Positions 22,585 through 34,547 are shown, numbered from the stretch's first letter. The stretch: 64,000 nucleotides of DNA from Telmatactis stephensoni (GCA_029948255.1 JALIZF010001940.1:3409001-3473000), one strand, 5' to 3'. Numbers and translations are program-made. Notes: generated by a model not told the origin, from the sequence alone.

Positions 22585-24775
22585 CAGAGTCATTACCTAA
22601 GATAGGAACTAATGAACTCATAACAGATCCGTTCCATGAGTTTAGTTGTCTGGATACCAACAATCAAAAGACCAAACATTACCGAATTATGTTATACATC
22701 CAGTATCTTAAAGCTCTAGAGAGATCGACTTCTTATTTAACTTATCTTATGGTCAAGATATATATGTATATAAGCTATAAAGAAACTGAAAGTATAAGAA
22801 TTATTCATGTTCCGAGACACTTGTGTTTACACAGGATGTTAACAAAATGTCCAGATCGTCTAGGAGTTAATATTTAACTAATCCCTCCAAAATACCATGT
22901 ACAAACATCTAGCCAAGCTCAAAAGAATCGAATATTGCACAACTTTGTGATTATTGGACAAAATATCCCAAAAACTTCTAAACCGGACCCAAATTGTTGA
23001 CATTGTTGTCATCACAACAGTAAAGCCAGGAAGAAAGTCTCATTGTAATAGATCTTCATTCTTGCAATATTTTCAGATGGAAAAGTTTTTCAAATTCAAA
23101 TAAAATGGTGTAAATGATGTACTAATATAAATAGAAAACCTGGCACATTGTTTTAGATATCAAACTAATTATAAAAGTACTTGAAAATCGATTCTAAATA
23201 ACTTGGAAATGTATTGTTCCACTTAATATGTAACTAAATGTGCTTGATTCACTATTCTTCATCGCAAATTCAACTCGACATTTAGTTTACAGACTTCAAA
23301 ACTTCAAAACTTCAAAAATTCCGTGAGGTATTATTTAACAATGTTGTAATTCCAATAAGCCTACCATTATAAACAGAGCCATACGTCTATATTAACCTGG
23401 ATAAATCTTGAAAACACATCTTTTGATAATCGTTTTCACTGTCCACACTCAAGAGCGTTTTCTTACACAAAAGAATTTGAAAAACGTTATTTTCAGTATG
23501 TACAAGAGACCTAATCATAGCAAAAAGGGTATTTTTAATTTATAACCGACTGATTAGTGTAGCGTAGCTATACAGCATGCTTAATCTTTCTCTTCCGCTG
23601 TTTACCGTCGGAGCATTATAAGTGTAATGAAGCTTTTTTGGACAAGTTATTTAATTTCGCTGTCAGATTTGATGCGGGACGGCACAAAAATCCGTTTTCA
23701 CTAATTTTTGATATAAAAAATAACAATTTACGTTATTGTTTACAAATCCCGGCAGTTTTTATTAGGTTTTCCGGTAACATATTTGGATAAACCGTATAAT
23801 AAAAGTTATTATGTTTGCACTAGAACCAATTAAGCGGAGCAACAATAGCGTTAATATTGTTTTTATCCGACTCCATTTCATGTGTGACAACCGGCGTTGA
23901 AAAACAAATGCTTACTATCTCGAATTGATGGTGGAATTTTGTTGAAGGGTTAATTACATTTTGAACTGAATGTTAAGGATAGAAAAACAACAACTGACTC
24001 GGAACAATGTTACAACAACAGCCCTGGCACTAAAGAAAAACAACACTGAATGACAACAAAAACAACAGCCCTAGCTAGGCCGTTATCAACAGCAACAACA
24101 ACAGGAACATCATCATCATCATGAACAACAACAACTTAACAACAATAACAACAACAGCACGAAAATAACAACAACAAATAAACTGAACAATAACGGCAAC
24201 AACCATGCATGAAAAATAACATTAACAACAATATTGAACTATACTAACAACAAACTTTGGATTTTTATTATCAAAATACTTCAAAATCATACTGTACAAT
24301 TTGAGCAGGTGTAGATAAAGAGATATCAGTTGGACAAATACTGGATGAGAGGATCGGGAATTGTGTTGTTATGACTTAAATTTAATTAGTTCAAATTTGA
24401 CACGCTTTTCTTTGTTATTCGTAGCTATAGGGCCTCACAGGGATTTATACACAGGATCATCAGAATTTGAAGATTATGTTTTGATTGTTAATTTGCGGTA
24501 ATTTAAGTTTATCATATGATTGAGTCGGTCTTCTTTGTTATTTGTACGGGGCTCTATATCCCGCATTTTCCTTTTCCTGGACATCGTGAATTCAAGGGCT
24601 GTATCTACTAAAGTAGATATTGTCCTATTTACAAGGGCTGATAAATACAGATATTGCCCTCATATCCCATACTTCCATACTTCATTAAGTCATCTACATT
24701 TGGACATCAGACTTTTCTACCGAGCCCAGAAAGCCATGATCTTGAACTAAGTAGTGAATTTTGGTGAAAACTGAA
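22585..24775. other. 3' flank and intergenic DNA with AAC-rich tract
   Basis: No further gene is recognised. An irregular AAC/ACA-rich microsatellite spans about 23985-24235. An open frame at 22425-22877 overlaps the ankyrin gene out of frame and is spurious. Confidence 0.5.
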
Positions 24776-24972
24776 CAGGGTCCCCTATACCCCTTTGCAA
24801 AATGAAATCACGCAAAAATATTTGGTCTTTTCACGCATCACGAATAATTCAAAAATCTCTTTCACGTTCACAAAAAAAAAAATCAAAAGTTGCTTTCACA
24901 TGGACCTTAAATCACGTTTCACGTCAAAATAAATCAGCCATTCACGTTTCACGCAAGGTATAGGGGACCCTG
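24776..24972. mobile_element. 197-bp MITE with perfect 15-bp terminal inverted repeats
   Basis: The left end CAGGGTCCCCTATAC and right end GTATAGGGGACCCTG are exact inverses. The hexamer ACTGAA flanks both sides (24770-24775 and 24973-24978) and fits a target-site duplication. The interior has repeated TCACG(C/T) units and no coding capacity. Confidence 0.8.
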
Positions 24973-25404
24973 ACTGAACTATCTGTTGATAAATAACTAA
25001 CGAGGAAATTCGAACTCGAGGCCTTATGTCTGTTATGAAGATCATTAACTTTACCGTGAATAGAATTGAAAAGCAACTGCTTAAGATTTCCTTCTGGGAA
25101 TGATAAGATCGTTGATGTCCGTTGGGATTGTTTTTGTTTGAAATCATATAATAATCAAGCATGAAAGAGTGAAACCATACAATTAATCATATCCGGTACT
25201 GGCCAGTAATATGAGCCATGGCCAGTTAATTTCCTTAAACCTCGGTGCTACGGCCCTCAGGATGTAGTGACTCATTAAAAGTCTCGGTTCTCGGTAATTC
25301 TCAGTTACATATCCAAGGCCGGTCATTTCAAGGGTTTTATCCAGATCCGAAGCCCAGGAACCTGGCAGATATCGACATTGCCCAGCTCTTCCCATACTTA
25401 AGCA

Positions 25405-25740
25405 ATATAAAACGCGCGCGCATGTCTCTGTACTGCGATATATAGCAATTTCAATTTTAAAACGTTGTCGCTGAAAAAAGCCTAAAGGCTTAAGCCTTTC
25501 AAATATCCTTTGTGTACTAACAAACTTCGCTGTAGGCTATCTGAGAAATTAAGGAATATGTGTCCAAGTTGTAGAATTTGCAAGCATAACATGGTGAGGT
25601 TGTTTATTGGACTAATGTCACGTGTGAAAAAAATTTCATGATTCCGCTCTCAAAGCTTTAGGCTTTAGGCTTTTTGCAGCGACAACGTTAATTGAATTAG
25701 CTATAAACACGATGGAAGATGTAGAGCAGATAGGAAAAGT
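25405..25740. mobile_element. Foldback element, GATGTAGAGC family variant
   Basis: AAACGTTGTCGCTGAAAAAA and GCCTAAAGGCTT on the left are inverted on the right as TTTAGGCTTTTTGCAGCGAC and AACGTT. The outer left TGTCTCTGTACTGCGATATA and outer right GGAAGATGTAGAGCAG link it to the MITEs at 12190 and 13180. Confidence 0.55.
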
Positions 25741-25929
25741 GTATTTTGAAGACTCAAATAACAGTCCTTTTCCCCTTTTCCTTTCCTTCCCCCTCCCCCT
25801 CCCCTTCCGGTCCTTCCCCTCCCCCTTCGCCCTGGGTCCCCGAGGATGAATAACACCTCGTGTTTTGGGTATTGCATGCGGTCTCCGGTTCGAACCACGG
25901 CGCTGCACATACACAGTCCTGACTAAGTG

Positions 25930-25977
25930 CTCCCCCTCCCCTCCCCTCCCCTCCCCTCCCCTCCCCTCCCCTCCCCT
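25930..25977. repeat. (CCCCT)n microsatellite
   Basis: About nine CCCCT pentamers. A broader pyrimidine-rich stretch at 25770-25830 lies just upstream. Confidence 0.95.
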
Positions 25978-26177
25978 GGCCTTAGAGTGTCTGTAGTGCT
26001 ATAAAAGTAAAATAGATGCACGTGAATTTGTAATAAAAAATAAAATAAATAAATAACTGTTTATTTAAGTGTCCAAGTCTTCTAGCGCTTGCGCACTAAT
26101 TGGGGGCACTATCCACTCACACACACTACCACTACATTGACTGTTTTAAGCATACAACTCTCAGCTCACATGTTGAT

Positions 26178-26355
26178 TTTTACGGAGGGAGGAAAACCGG
26201 AGAACCCGGAGAAAAACCCTCGTGGCAAGGGAGAGAACAACACATCTAACAAACTCTACTCACATGTGGCATCCGCAGGGCTCGAACCAGTGACCCGACC
26301 CGTTGGACCACAGCGGTGAGAGGCGAACGTTTTACCGCTACGCCACCATGCCACC
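26178..26355 (-). mobile_element. tRNA-derived SINE (family 2)
   Basis: Read on the minus strand, the head GGTGGCGTAGCGGTAAAACG, then TTCGCCTCTCACC, resembles a tRNA 5' half. The B box is GGTTCGAGCCC. The tail carries GAGGGTTTTTCTCCGGGTTC and TCCGGTTTTCCTCCC. It is the better preserved relative of 6796-6950. Confidence 0.75.
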
Positions 26356-26397
26356 CTCGTGAGAACCATGCATAAAACAATAATAAACAACTTACAG

Positions 26398-27580
26398 TCG
26401 TGTTCCCTGGTCTGTGGCAAATGTTGGGGGGACTGAGAACGAGTGCTTTGATTGTTCACTTCCGGTCACTTCAGACTGTGTTGTTGTTTAGTTCTTTTTG
26501 GGAGGCGAATGAAGAAATTTGTGCAAAAAAAGGACGTGTAAATTTTAAATCTGGCATTCTGTTCTACAGCGAGTGTATTTTCCATGGCTTGGAGACGTTG
26601 CTTAAGAAGGCTGAGGCGTTTTATGGTGATTTTTAATTTGTAGATTTAGAGGATCGTGAACTTTGTAAGCCGACTAACGCGACATGGCGGATACGAACTA
26701 ACAAATTCCCACTGCCAAAACTTTCACGAAATTTTTCAGCTTACCTGAATGCGAGAACTCTTCCATTCAGTCCCAGTAAGTACTACCAGCCAGTCCTACG
26801 TGGCTTAGGCAGGATATATTCTAGTTCTCATAAAAAACACACAAGATTTTTGCACTTTTTCGGATAATTGTCTTTGAAAGTTTATCAAACTTATGTTCGA
26901 TTTACGGCAAACTACAGGTGAGTAAATTGTCCCATTTTTGGTTCATTACACGGATATGACTTCAGTTTTGTGAAAAATAATAATAAAAAGTTCATATGAT
27001 TCTCGTTGTAGTAATGTGAAAAGTTTCTTATCATCCGTCGCGATTTTTTTCCTCTGTAAATACGAATCAACAAAGTTTGAAGTTTTGATTTTACATGTGC
27101 TTCATTCACCAACCAAAGTTTTTCAAAACGTCGTTCTCCGGCCATGTACCCTGAATCTCGATATGGCCATGTAAAGTATGTCACTCAACAATTGTTGTGT
27201 TGCTTAGGCTATATATTATATCCTCAGGAATACAGGCTTACGAGTAGAATCGCCATAAAATATTGTCGGTGGTCGTCTTTGATCTTGTTTCTTCGTCATT
27301 TCGAGCAACGGCTTACAAAGTTCACGATCCTCTAAATCCACAATAATCACAGAAAAACGCTTCAGCCTTCGTAGGCAATGTCTCCAAACCATGGAAAATA
27401 CAAATACTGTAGAATGGAATGCCAAATTTATAATTTACACGTCTTTTTTTGCACAAATTTCTTCATTCCCTTCCCAACAAAAACAAAACAACATCACAAT
27501 TCTGAAGTGACCGGAATTGACCAATCAGAGCGCTCGTTCTCAGTCCCCCAAACATTTGCCACAGACCAGTGTTCCAAGAA
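26398..27580. repeat. Long inverted repeat, about 280-bp arms and 620-bp spacer
   Basis: The left arm (about 26398-26680) runs from TTCCCTGGTCTGTGGCAAAT to AGAGGATCGTGAACTTTGTA. It is repeated in inverse at about 27305-27578 with scattered substitutions. Neither arm has a credible gene. It fits a foldback transposon or an inverted duplication. Confidence 0.75.
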
Positions 27581-28183
27581 ACATATATTACCCACGATCC
27601 CATCAGATATAGTTATCTAGCATCAAAACTATACATATTCTCAAGGAACGATTTTGATGGAAAAAAGGCAAAAAAGTTGATGATTTTGTTGTGTTTTTGA
27701 ATGACATTTTTGCTGAAATGCGTGCGCTACTGACGCCATAACACATCATCGAGCGCCCGTCCGGGTTTTATTCCAAAATGTTTTCTCTTTTGCAGAGAAA
27801 AACTCATTTGTTTCTATAATTTTTTCATGTATATTATTAACAGGAAACCATATGGCTTTCTTGTGCAATTTGGAATGTATTTGAACGAGTGCGATTTCAA
27901 AGAGTTCCAAATGCAAGGCACTGCGATGAATTCTAAGTCACGAGCCTTTCAATTGCATATTGTGATAATATACCTTTGACGGAAAAAGGTACCCCTTTAA
28001 TATACCTTTGACGGTTATTTTGTCATTTTGAAAAATTATTTCTGAGGCAGCTATATATAGAAAAGCATCACGTGGAACAGTTTGTAACACTGTGAAGTAC
28101 AAATGACACTTTGAAAAACAGTACTTAGAGATGACTCTTTAAACAATGATACAATTAGTACCTTTCTGCCTTTCATGTCTTAT

Positions 28184-28312
28184 AGCGTTGTACTTCTTTG
28201 GCGGTTCATAACAGTAACTTAATTATGCGTTGTACTTCTTTGGCGATCCATTACATACCACTTATAATTATGCGTTGTACTTCTTTGGCGGTCATTACAG
28301 TAACTAATAACA
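28184..28312. repeat. Three-copy tandem repeat, about 42-bp unit
   Basis: GCGTTGTACTTCTTTGGCG begins three successive units (about 28184, 28227 and 28272). It lies beyond the 3' end of the minus-strand dioxygenase gene. Confidence 0.8.
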
Positions 28313-28581
28313 CTACAAAAATATTAATTTACATAAATTAAAGTGGAATCTTGACAAAAGCAAATCCTTGAACCATCGCATTTGAGTTTTTCACAGTCGA
28401 TCGGTAAAAATAAAATTGGAAAATAATAAAATCTTATGATGATGTAGGATAGGAAGTCAACATGTACAGCACCTATACTTTTGTGCGGTTTCCAAAAACA
28501 TGGCACAATTCATGTTCCATTAATCACTTGTCTATTGTCAGCGGACTTGAAAATCTTGAGCAGGCCAGGTTTGAAGCCTTT

Positions 28582-29901
28582 TTATTTCATTTTGTTGGCC
28601 TTCCATTTGCCAAGATAGTCATCAACTGAAACATAACAACCAATCAGCTTCCTTGGACCTTGAACCGCTGACCGCCCATGAAGAGTTCGTCGGTTATCCA
28701 TAAGAATGACTTTTCCAGGGGTCAGCTTGAACCACAGCTCATTTTCAGGGCGGTGCAAAATGGAGCCAAACAATCTTGCAGCGTTGTAGAACTTTTCCAT
28801 TTTATCAAAACTGAGCTTCATATTCACAAAGTCGTCAAGGCGTGAATTGTTGTAACGAACCGCTATTAGTTCATTAGTCAATGGATCGAGCTCCAAAATT
28901 GGCCCGACACCTTGGATTCCAAAGTAGTTACTAACAAAACGCACTCTGGTGCTTGTCAAAATCTTGTAGGCCTCTGGATCCTCTTGATAAAGAATTTTGG
29001 CTGCATTAAATCCATCAACCAATAGACTCATCCCCCCGGAACCAAAGTGATGAGTACAATGCATGCTTTGTATTCCAGGGGGGTCTCTACAGAAGGAATA
29101 ATCGGTATGGCCATCCAAAGCATGGGAGAAATGAGACAAATCGGAGTTCATCAGCTCTTTATCAGATTCTATGGCGTAAACCAGACCCTCTGGTGTCTCT
29201 TTGATAGGACCGACAATCTTCTGACAAATCTTCAATAATGATTCTTCATCTGTAGGGGTTTCGTTGATAAATACAAACCCGTGGCGGAAAAGGCAATTCA
29301 GCGACTCTTCTCGCTGATATTCATCGCCTTTGATGATGTCAAAATAACTGAATTCTTGAACAGGGTTGGAAGCGAGGACATTGCAATCCCATAAAATCAT
29401 CTCATGTTCATCAGCTATGGCTCCTAAATTCTTTTCTTGACTCGTTTTTCCCAATTCTCCATCGTATGCATACTTTTTCAACCAAGATTCATCATAAGTT
29501 GTGGAGTGAGCATCATCCCAGATGATGTTGATCTTGTTGGAGGTGAAGTGAACTTCTTGTGGCTTTATTTTGTCAGGAATGAGCGCCATATTGACCGTCC
29601 TTTGCTTGGTTTTTGGATTCAAACATTCTTGACATGGACAGTGATGCCGAAGCCAAACGTGGTGGAATCGAGCATTACCATCGTCCCAGTGAACAGATAA
29701 ACACTTGTTATCAGCAACTGCATTCACTAGTGAGCTCACTTCTTCTTGCAGCGAAGCCTCGCTGGCATGCGCACTTGAAGAATACCAACGACTGAGCTTG
29801 AAAGAAATTCCAGACACAACTTGTCGAGAAGGTTGACAAAGTGGTCGGAATAATGGAAATATTTTTAAACTCGACAGAGCGAAAACTTTGGAAGCAATCA
29901 T
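28582..29901 (-). CDS. TMLHE: Trimethyllysine dioxygenase-like, mitochondrial (copy 1, intronless)
   Basis: The protein of 439 residues is an Fe(II)/2-oxoglutarate dioxygenase of the TMLHE/BBOX1 group. TMLHE hydroxylates trimethyllysine, the first step of carnitine synthesis in mitochondria. The N-terminus (1-48) is basic, Ser-rich and hydrophobic, like a mitochondrial presequence. Residues 65-145 are the small Zn-binding domain with C88, C90, C93 and H132, the same spacing as in BBOX1. The double-stranded beta-helix domain follows, with Fe ligands H265 and D267 (GHTDYSF) and H408 (TLHGRS). RYNN, RPENE.W.KL.PG.V..DN and GCY resemble TMLHE more than BBOX1, but substrate is not proven. There are no introns. 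The start is the first ATG. Its 3' flank (about 28330-28581) is related to that of the 36128 copy, but the upstream sequence diverges just before the ATG. Confidence 0.88.
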   Translation of the reverse strand: MIASKVFALSSLKIFPLFRPLCQPSRQVVSGISFKLSRWYSSSAHASEASLQEEVSSLVNAVADNKCLSVHWDDGNARFHHVWLRHHCPCQECLNPKTKQRTVNMALIPDKIKPQEVHFTSNKINIIWDDAHSTTYDESWLKKYAYDGELGKTSQEKNLGAIADEHEMILWDCNVLASNPVQEFSYFDIIKGDEYQREESLNCLFRHGFVFINETPTDEESLLKICQKIVGPIKETPEGLVYAIESDKELMNSDLSHFSHALDGHTDYSFCRDPPGIQSMHCTHHFGSGGMSLLVDGFNAAKILYQEDPEAYKILTSTRVRFVSNYFGIQGVGPILELDPLTNELIAVRYNNSRLDDFVNMKLSFDKMEKFYNAARLFGSILHRPENELWFKLTPGKVILMDNRRTLHGRSAVQGPRKLIGCYVSVDDYLGKWKANKMK

Positions 29902-30880
29902 TTGGTTTGCACAGCTGACAGCAAAGGTGTTGTGGGAAGTTCTGCTTTCGCAATCATGCAGCGCTTAAAGATCATTGATTATGCATTACACAAGAATTGA
30001 TCACGTCCTTCAGACATCGACTAATCCTCGAAATAAGAAACACCTAGCTCCTTTTTGAATTAAACGGAAATCAACCTTTTGTGTTTGACGTTTTTGATTG
30101 TTGTTTATATTAGTAGCTCCGCCAATAATCCCTAAATCAAAAAGGAAAAACAGTAGAAAAAAAGGCCTCTCTATTGTCTCCTCTCGGCTCGTATAAGGCG
30201 CGGAGTGAAATGTAACTGAACCGTTCCGGTGAAACAGCGTGCACGACGGCAGTCAGAACAGTGCTTGTGATTTGTTGAAGTGACAAAGAACAGTAAAGCA
30301 AAACAAAGGGCAGAGAACAAGTCAAAATAAGCGATGAAACTGATACCGTTTTTAGATCTGACTTGGAATTCTTTGCATGTTCATCCAATTTTATTGACCT
30401 ATTGTAAGTAATATTTATTTAAGTTTTTTTAAATACGTCCTATTTCATAAAAGGTTAGTTTGTCGGATGCCAGGGGGAAAACCCACGGGATCCCCACGCG
30501 ACTAGACGGCCGAAATAGAGTATGGGTCGTTTCAAAACCTCACTCGATTTTCAGATTTGGACTTGACTTTTAACATCAACAATTCAAGTTCTTTGTTGTA
30601 CAAGGTAGAAGCAAGATAGTCTTGAATTGTAGTGTTGATCTTTTCTATGTTTAGTAATTTCTACCCTACTCCCTTTCGGGCGAGTCTTTCATTGCATCGG
30701 GACGTACATTTCAACACTTCATGAGATGAAAATCCAGTCGTTCGTGTGGTTCGGAAACGGAATAGTGGACCCGCGGACTGGTGGACGCGGACCGACACTA
30801 AAACGCTACTGAGCCAAAAATGAGTATTAAAGACAAAGAAAGTAAAAGTATGAAAAAAAGAAATGGACGAATACATGAAC
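29902..30880. other. Intergenic, no gene recognised
   Basis: This is the upstream flank of the minus-strand dioxygenase. No clear TATA box was seen on the minus strand in the first 100 bases, and no repeat family was recognised. Confidence 0.4.
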
Positions 30881-31036
30881 GAACGGATGAACGAACGAAC
30901 GAACGAACGAACGAACGAACGAACGAACGAACGAACGAACGAACGAATGAATGAATGAACGAACGAACGAACGAACGAACGAACCGAACGAACGAATGAA
31001 CGAATGAACGAATGAACGAATGAATGAATGAATGAA
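30881..31036. repeat. (GAAC)n/(GAAT)n microsatellite
   Basis: About 150 bases of GAAC tetramers with blocks of GAAT. The reverse frame reads as a long Phe/Val/Arg/Ser/His-rich string, which is an artefact. Confidence 0.97.
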
Positions 31037-31129
31037 AACAAAAACAAAGTACAACTGGTTAAAAACTTGTTTTAACCGGTAATAACCGGTTTGAAACCAT
31101 TGAAATTCTTTAAAGAAGCGCCTCTTCAC

Positions 31130-31269
31130 GGAAATGACATTCTCATTGTCAGAGTTTGGAAATGACATTCTCATTGTCAGAGTTTGGAAATGGCATTCTC
31201 ATTGTCAGAGTTTGGAAATGACATTCTCATTGTCAGAGTTTGGAAATGACATTCTCATTGTCAGAGTTT
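31130..31269. repeat. 28-bp minisatellite, five copies
   Basis: Five nearly identical copies of GGAAATGACATTCTCATTGT plus CAGAGTTT, 140 bases in all. One copy has GGCATT for GACATT. Confidence 0.97.
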
Positions 31270-31357
31270 GGGCGGCCTTGAGAAGATCCGTCCAAAGGTT
31301 TCCTTTCCTTCTCGTTAGAGGTGGAAGTTAAGGAAATCTCTGAAAGGCAGCTGCGTA

Positions 31358-31613
31358 AAGCCCATCCTCGGGAACCCAGGAGAAATATTCTGCCACTTGT
31401 TTCTCGCAGAAACATTACCCCTGTCTATCCCTGGGCATGATGTCTGTTAGAACTTGTTCCGGAAGTCGCATTCATCTCGTTTCTGATTGGTCGATCCCAG
31501 CGGATCGACCAATCAGATTGATTGGATTCTTTGAAAGCCGCCATTGTGCCCAGAGGTAATTTTTCTGGGAGCGATAGAATGTTACTCCTGGGTTCCCGAG
31601 GATGCATGGGTAA
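31358..31613. mobile_element. Foldback MITE with CCTCGGGAACCCAGGAG ends
   Basis: The left CATCCTCGGGAACCCAGGAG is inverted at the right as CTCCTGGGTTCCCGAGGATG. The centre has its own hairpin, TCTGATTGGTCGATCC against GGATCGACCAATCAGA. There is no coding capacity. Confidence 0.75.
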
Positions 31614-32103
31614 AGCCAGATAAAAAACTCCTTATAACTCCGTCTAATCCCTTGTCATTATTTACATAATGTTATATTAACTGAATTGCTTTTTAACAAT
31701 CTGTACACTCCATCATGTCACCACCACCATCAATGCCAAAAAATGTTTTAGTTTTAAATATCAAACGGCACTGAAACGCAAACGACGATTTGTTTGACGA
31801 AGTGAGATCAGCTTGGATTATCACTATATGCAGATAAATTTGGAATGTACATGACAGTTTGTTCAATTCCTGATATGTGCCGCATTTACAACTTTTAAAA
31901 TGAATCAGCACTTACTGCATGGCTTTTATGAATTGGTTTTGTATTTTTCATTTCTTTTTCTTCGTACTTTTATCTTCTTTGTCGTTAATACTCATGTTTG
32001 GCTCAGAAGCGTACGTTTTAGTGCCAGTCTGCGCCTTGTTTTCTTGAATAATCACTTTTCATCAAAATATTTAGGGGCTGTTTATATCATAGAACTATGT
32101 TTA
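31614..32103. other. Intergenic, nothing recognised
   Basis: AT-rich sequence without credible exons or repeats that I can identify. Confidence 0.4.
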
Positions 32104-32213
32104 CAGGGAGGCGAGCCAGCCCAGTAAGCGGGCTGACTTCTTTTGTTCTGTGGTTCCCAGGGAAAAGAAAACATAAGAAGTCAGCCCGCTTACCGGACTG
32201 GCTCGCCTCCAAA
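32104..32213. mobile_element. Foldback element with GGAGGCGAGCCAG arms
   Basis: GGAGGCGAGCCAGCCCAGTA and GCGGGCTGACTTCTT on the left are inverted as AAGAAGTCAGCCCGC and TTACCGGACTGGCTCGCCTC on the right. The arms are about 35 bases, around a loop of roughly 40 bases. Confidence 0.75.
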
Positions 32214-32727
32214 TAAAAAGAAACTAGACGCACACGTGCGTTCACTCGTGCCCCGGGAGCCCTCTTCCCCGAGCCGTTTCACGCATTCTTCACCATTCCG
32301 GGAAATATTTAACCGTAACATAAGACCTTTTTTGAATCGGTTAACTTATTAAAACTAAAGAATATCTGATTAGTCAAGTTGTCTGTCAGCACTGAGCTAT
32401 TAGTGTTTGCCTCTTATCATACATGAGTATTGTATATCTCCGACATGCAAAAATATCCCCTGCGAATATACCAGTTTTATTCATTTTTTTATTTCACTAT
32501 GTATCTCAATTGTTTGCTGTAAAATCTTCTACAACGGTGTTTTTAACACAATAACAAATCGTGTATTTTTCGGATGTTTTATATATTGAATAAAAGACGT
32601 TACGTGACCAAACGCGAAATACAAGGTCAATGGAACCTAATTCCATGCAATGGTCTCCGATATTAATATTCAGTACAACTAGCCATTTCTAATAGAAAGT
32701 GAAGTGCTGCGAGTAACACTAAGTGAA
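32214..32727. other. Intergenic, nothing recognised
   Basis: No gene or repeat family recognised. Confidence 0.4.
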
Positions 32728-33345
32728 CGTACAAGTTGTGAGTTGTAATGGATTTCTTTTGTATCTTTGACTGGTAAATAATTAGCGATATTGTTAATAC
32801 AAATTTTGCTTATTGTTCTTTTAATTTTAGTCAGTCTTTGAATCAGTTTTGAGAGAATTATCAAGCTGCGTGATCGTGTTAGATCGGTAAGCTGAAACCC
32901 AAGCTTTTGTGCTATCTGTCGAATTCAACCCTCATCCGTCAGTACAAATATTCATAAAGGTCAAAGGCTGTTTCTTTAGTAGTGACGTTTTACAGGCAGC
33001 AACAAAAGTGCGGACAAACTCATAAAAGATCATTGTGTTTCTCTAAAACCATCACTAAACTGCCTGTAAAACGTCACTAGCCTGTGACCTTTATAAATAT
33101 TTGCACTGACGAATGAGGGTTGAATTCAACATGATATCGAACATGATAGCACATAAACTTAAGTTTCAACTTACCTATCCGCTAACACGATCACGCTGCT
33201 TGATAATTCTCTCAAAACTGATTCAAAGACTGACTAAAATTAAAAGAACAATAAGCAAAATTTCCCTAATTATTTACCAGTCAAAGATACAAAAGAAATC
33301 CATTACAACATACTTACCAACACTCTTTTATATCCACAACTTGTA
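32728..33345. repeat. Long inverted repeat, about 270-bp arms and short spacer
   Basis: The left arm runs from ACAAGTTGTGAGTTGTAATG through GACGTTTTACAGGCAG. It is repeated in inverse from CTGCCTGTAAAACGTC to TCCACAACTTGT. Only about 60 bases separate the arms, so the whole block could fold into one hairpin of about 600 bases. Substitutions and small indels separate the arms. Confidence 0.8.
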
Positions 33346-34257
33346 TATCCAGTGACCACTGACCATGCATTAACGTTAACTGATTATGATGACGTTTTTT
33401 GACGTCACCAGAAAATCGCTGAAAAGTTCGAGCTTTGCACGAATAGTAAGCTGCTCGCTTCGCTCGCAGCAAAAACCTCTCAAGATCTCTTGAATGCTTA
33501 AATGAGGAATATAATTGACTTGCTTCTATGTATGTTCGTTTAGCAACATGTAGGATGAGAAATTCGTAGATTTCCAGCTCATAGGAAATAATTCGTATCG
33601 CGAGGGCCTACTTTCAAGTACTCCAATTAGAATTGAATATTTGGTCAAAGTATTGGAGATGAAGCTCAAAATAACAGCCCATTCTGAAGCTCTTATGAGT
33701 GTCTAGGTATATCTCAAGTTAAAAGCCCCACTTTACGATGTATTATTCCGAGAAGAGCCTGTCTCTGAAAGCGATTTTCGTTGTAGTCGGCCATCTTCCA
33801 TTCCTAAAGTTCCTCACTGGCGTTCACTACGAAGAGTAGGCGATGAATGAAGGGCATTGTTTCTCCCGCTCTTGACCAATTGAGAGTGCATCACTTAGCC
33901 GATTCATCACTTAACCGCTTGCGCAAGAATGCTGACTCAGAAATGCTGCATTCTCGCGACGACGACAGGAAAAAAAACAGTTGCATTTTATAACTCGTTC
34001 CCGGCCTGAAGGCCTGGGCACGAGTAATTATTCGACACTAATCTTGCAGTTGGATTCCTGTGTGTCATGCCCGGCGTGTTTATAGACCAGCTCTGAACTC
34101 GCTGTAGACATGTAGACGATGATTCGTGACGTCATCGAAATATGTTTGGAATCATCGGAATTAGTTGTCAGTGATGTATCACTTAAAATTATGCCAAGAT
34201 GACAACTGCACTCACCACGCGACAACTGGTTACGAGCAGTTGCGAGATAGGTGGCAT
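33346..34257. other. Intergenic, nothing recognised
   Basis: No credible gene. The sequence directly before 34258 is not shared with the other half of the segmental duplication. Confidence 0.4.
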
Positions 34258-34325
34258 GAGAGAACGTTGTTTGGTGCCAGCTTTGTTAATAATAATGTTA
34301 GCCATTTGTTCTAACGGTTCCAGAT

Positions 34326-34547
34326 CAAGAGATCATAATACTAAGAGAGCGAAGCTCTGTATTGATGTCTGTGCCATGTTCGTGGCGGCTAAGGCTATTG
34401 ACGTGCGCGCGGACGGGACCGTTTGAATTCTATTGTTTAAGAGCCTTGCGCGCGCGATGGCGAAGTTACTAAAAATAGCCTTAGCCGCCACGAACATGGC
34501 ACAGACATCAATACTGAGCTTCGCTCTCTTAGTATTATGGTCTCTTG
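34326..34547. mobile_element. 222-bp foldback element with 8-bp target duplication
   Basis: Arms of about 80 bases (CAAGAGATCATAATACTAAG ... CTTAGTATTATGGTCTCTTG) are near-perfect inverses. TTCCAGAT flanks both sides (34318-34325 and 34548-34555). The duplicated locus has a single TTCCAGAT at 38621-38628 with no insert, so both ends are exact. It interrupts the reverse-transcriptase remnant. Confidence 0.92.

Noticed and set aside
22425..22877. 150-codon open frame overlapping the ankyrin gene
   Set aside because: It is out of frame with clear ankyrin repeats, lacks known motifs and is biased by the opposite reading.
30661..31174. Minus-strand Ser/Phe/Val/Arg/His-rich proteins
   Set aside because: They come from the GAAC/GAAT microsatellite.
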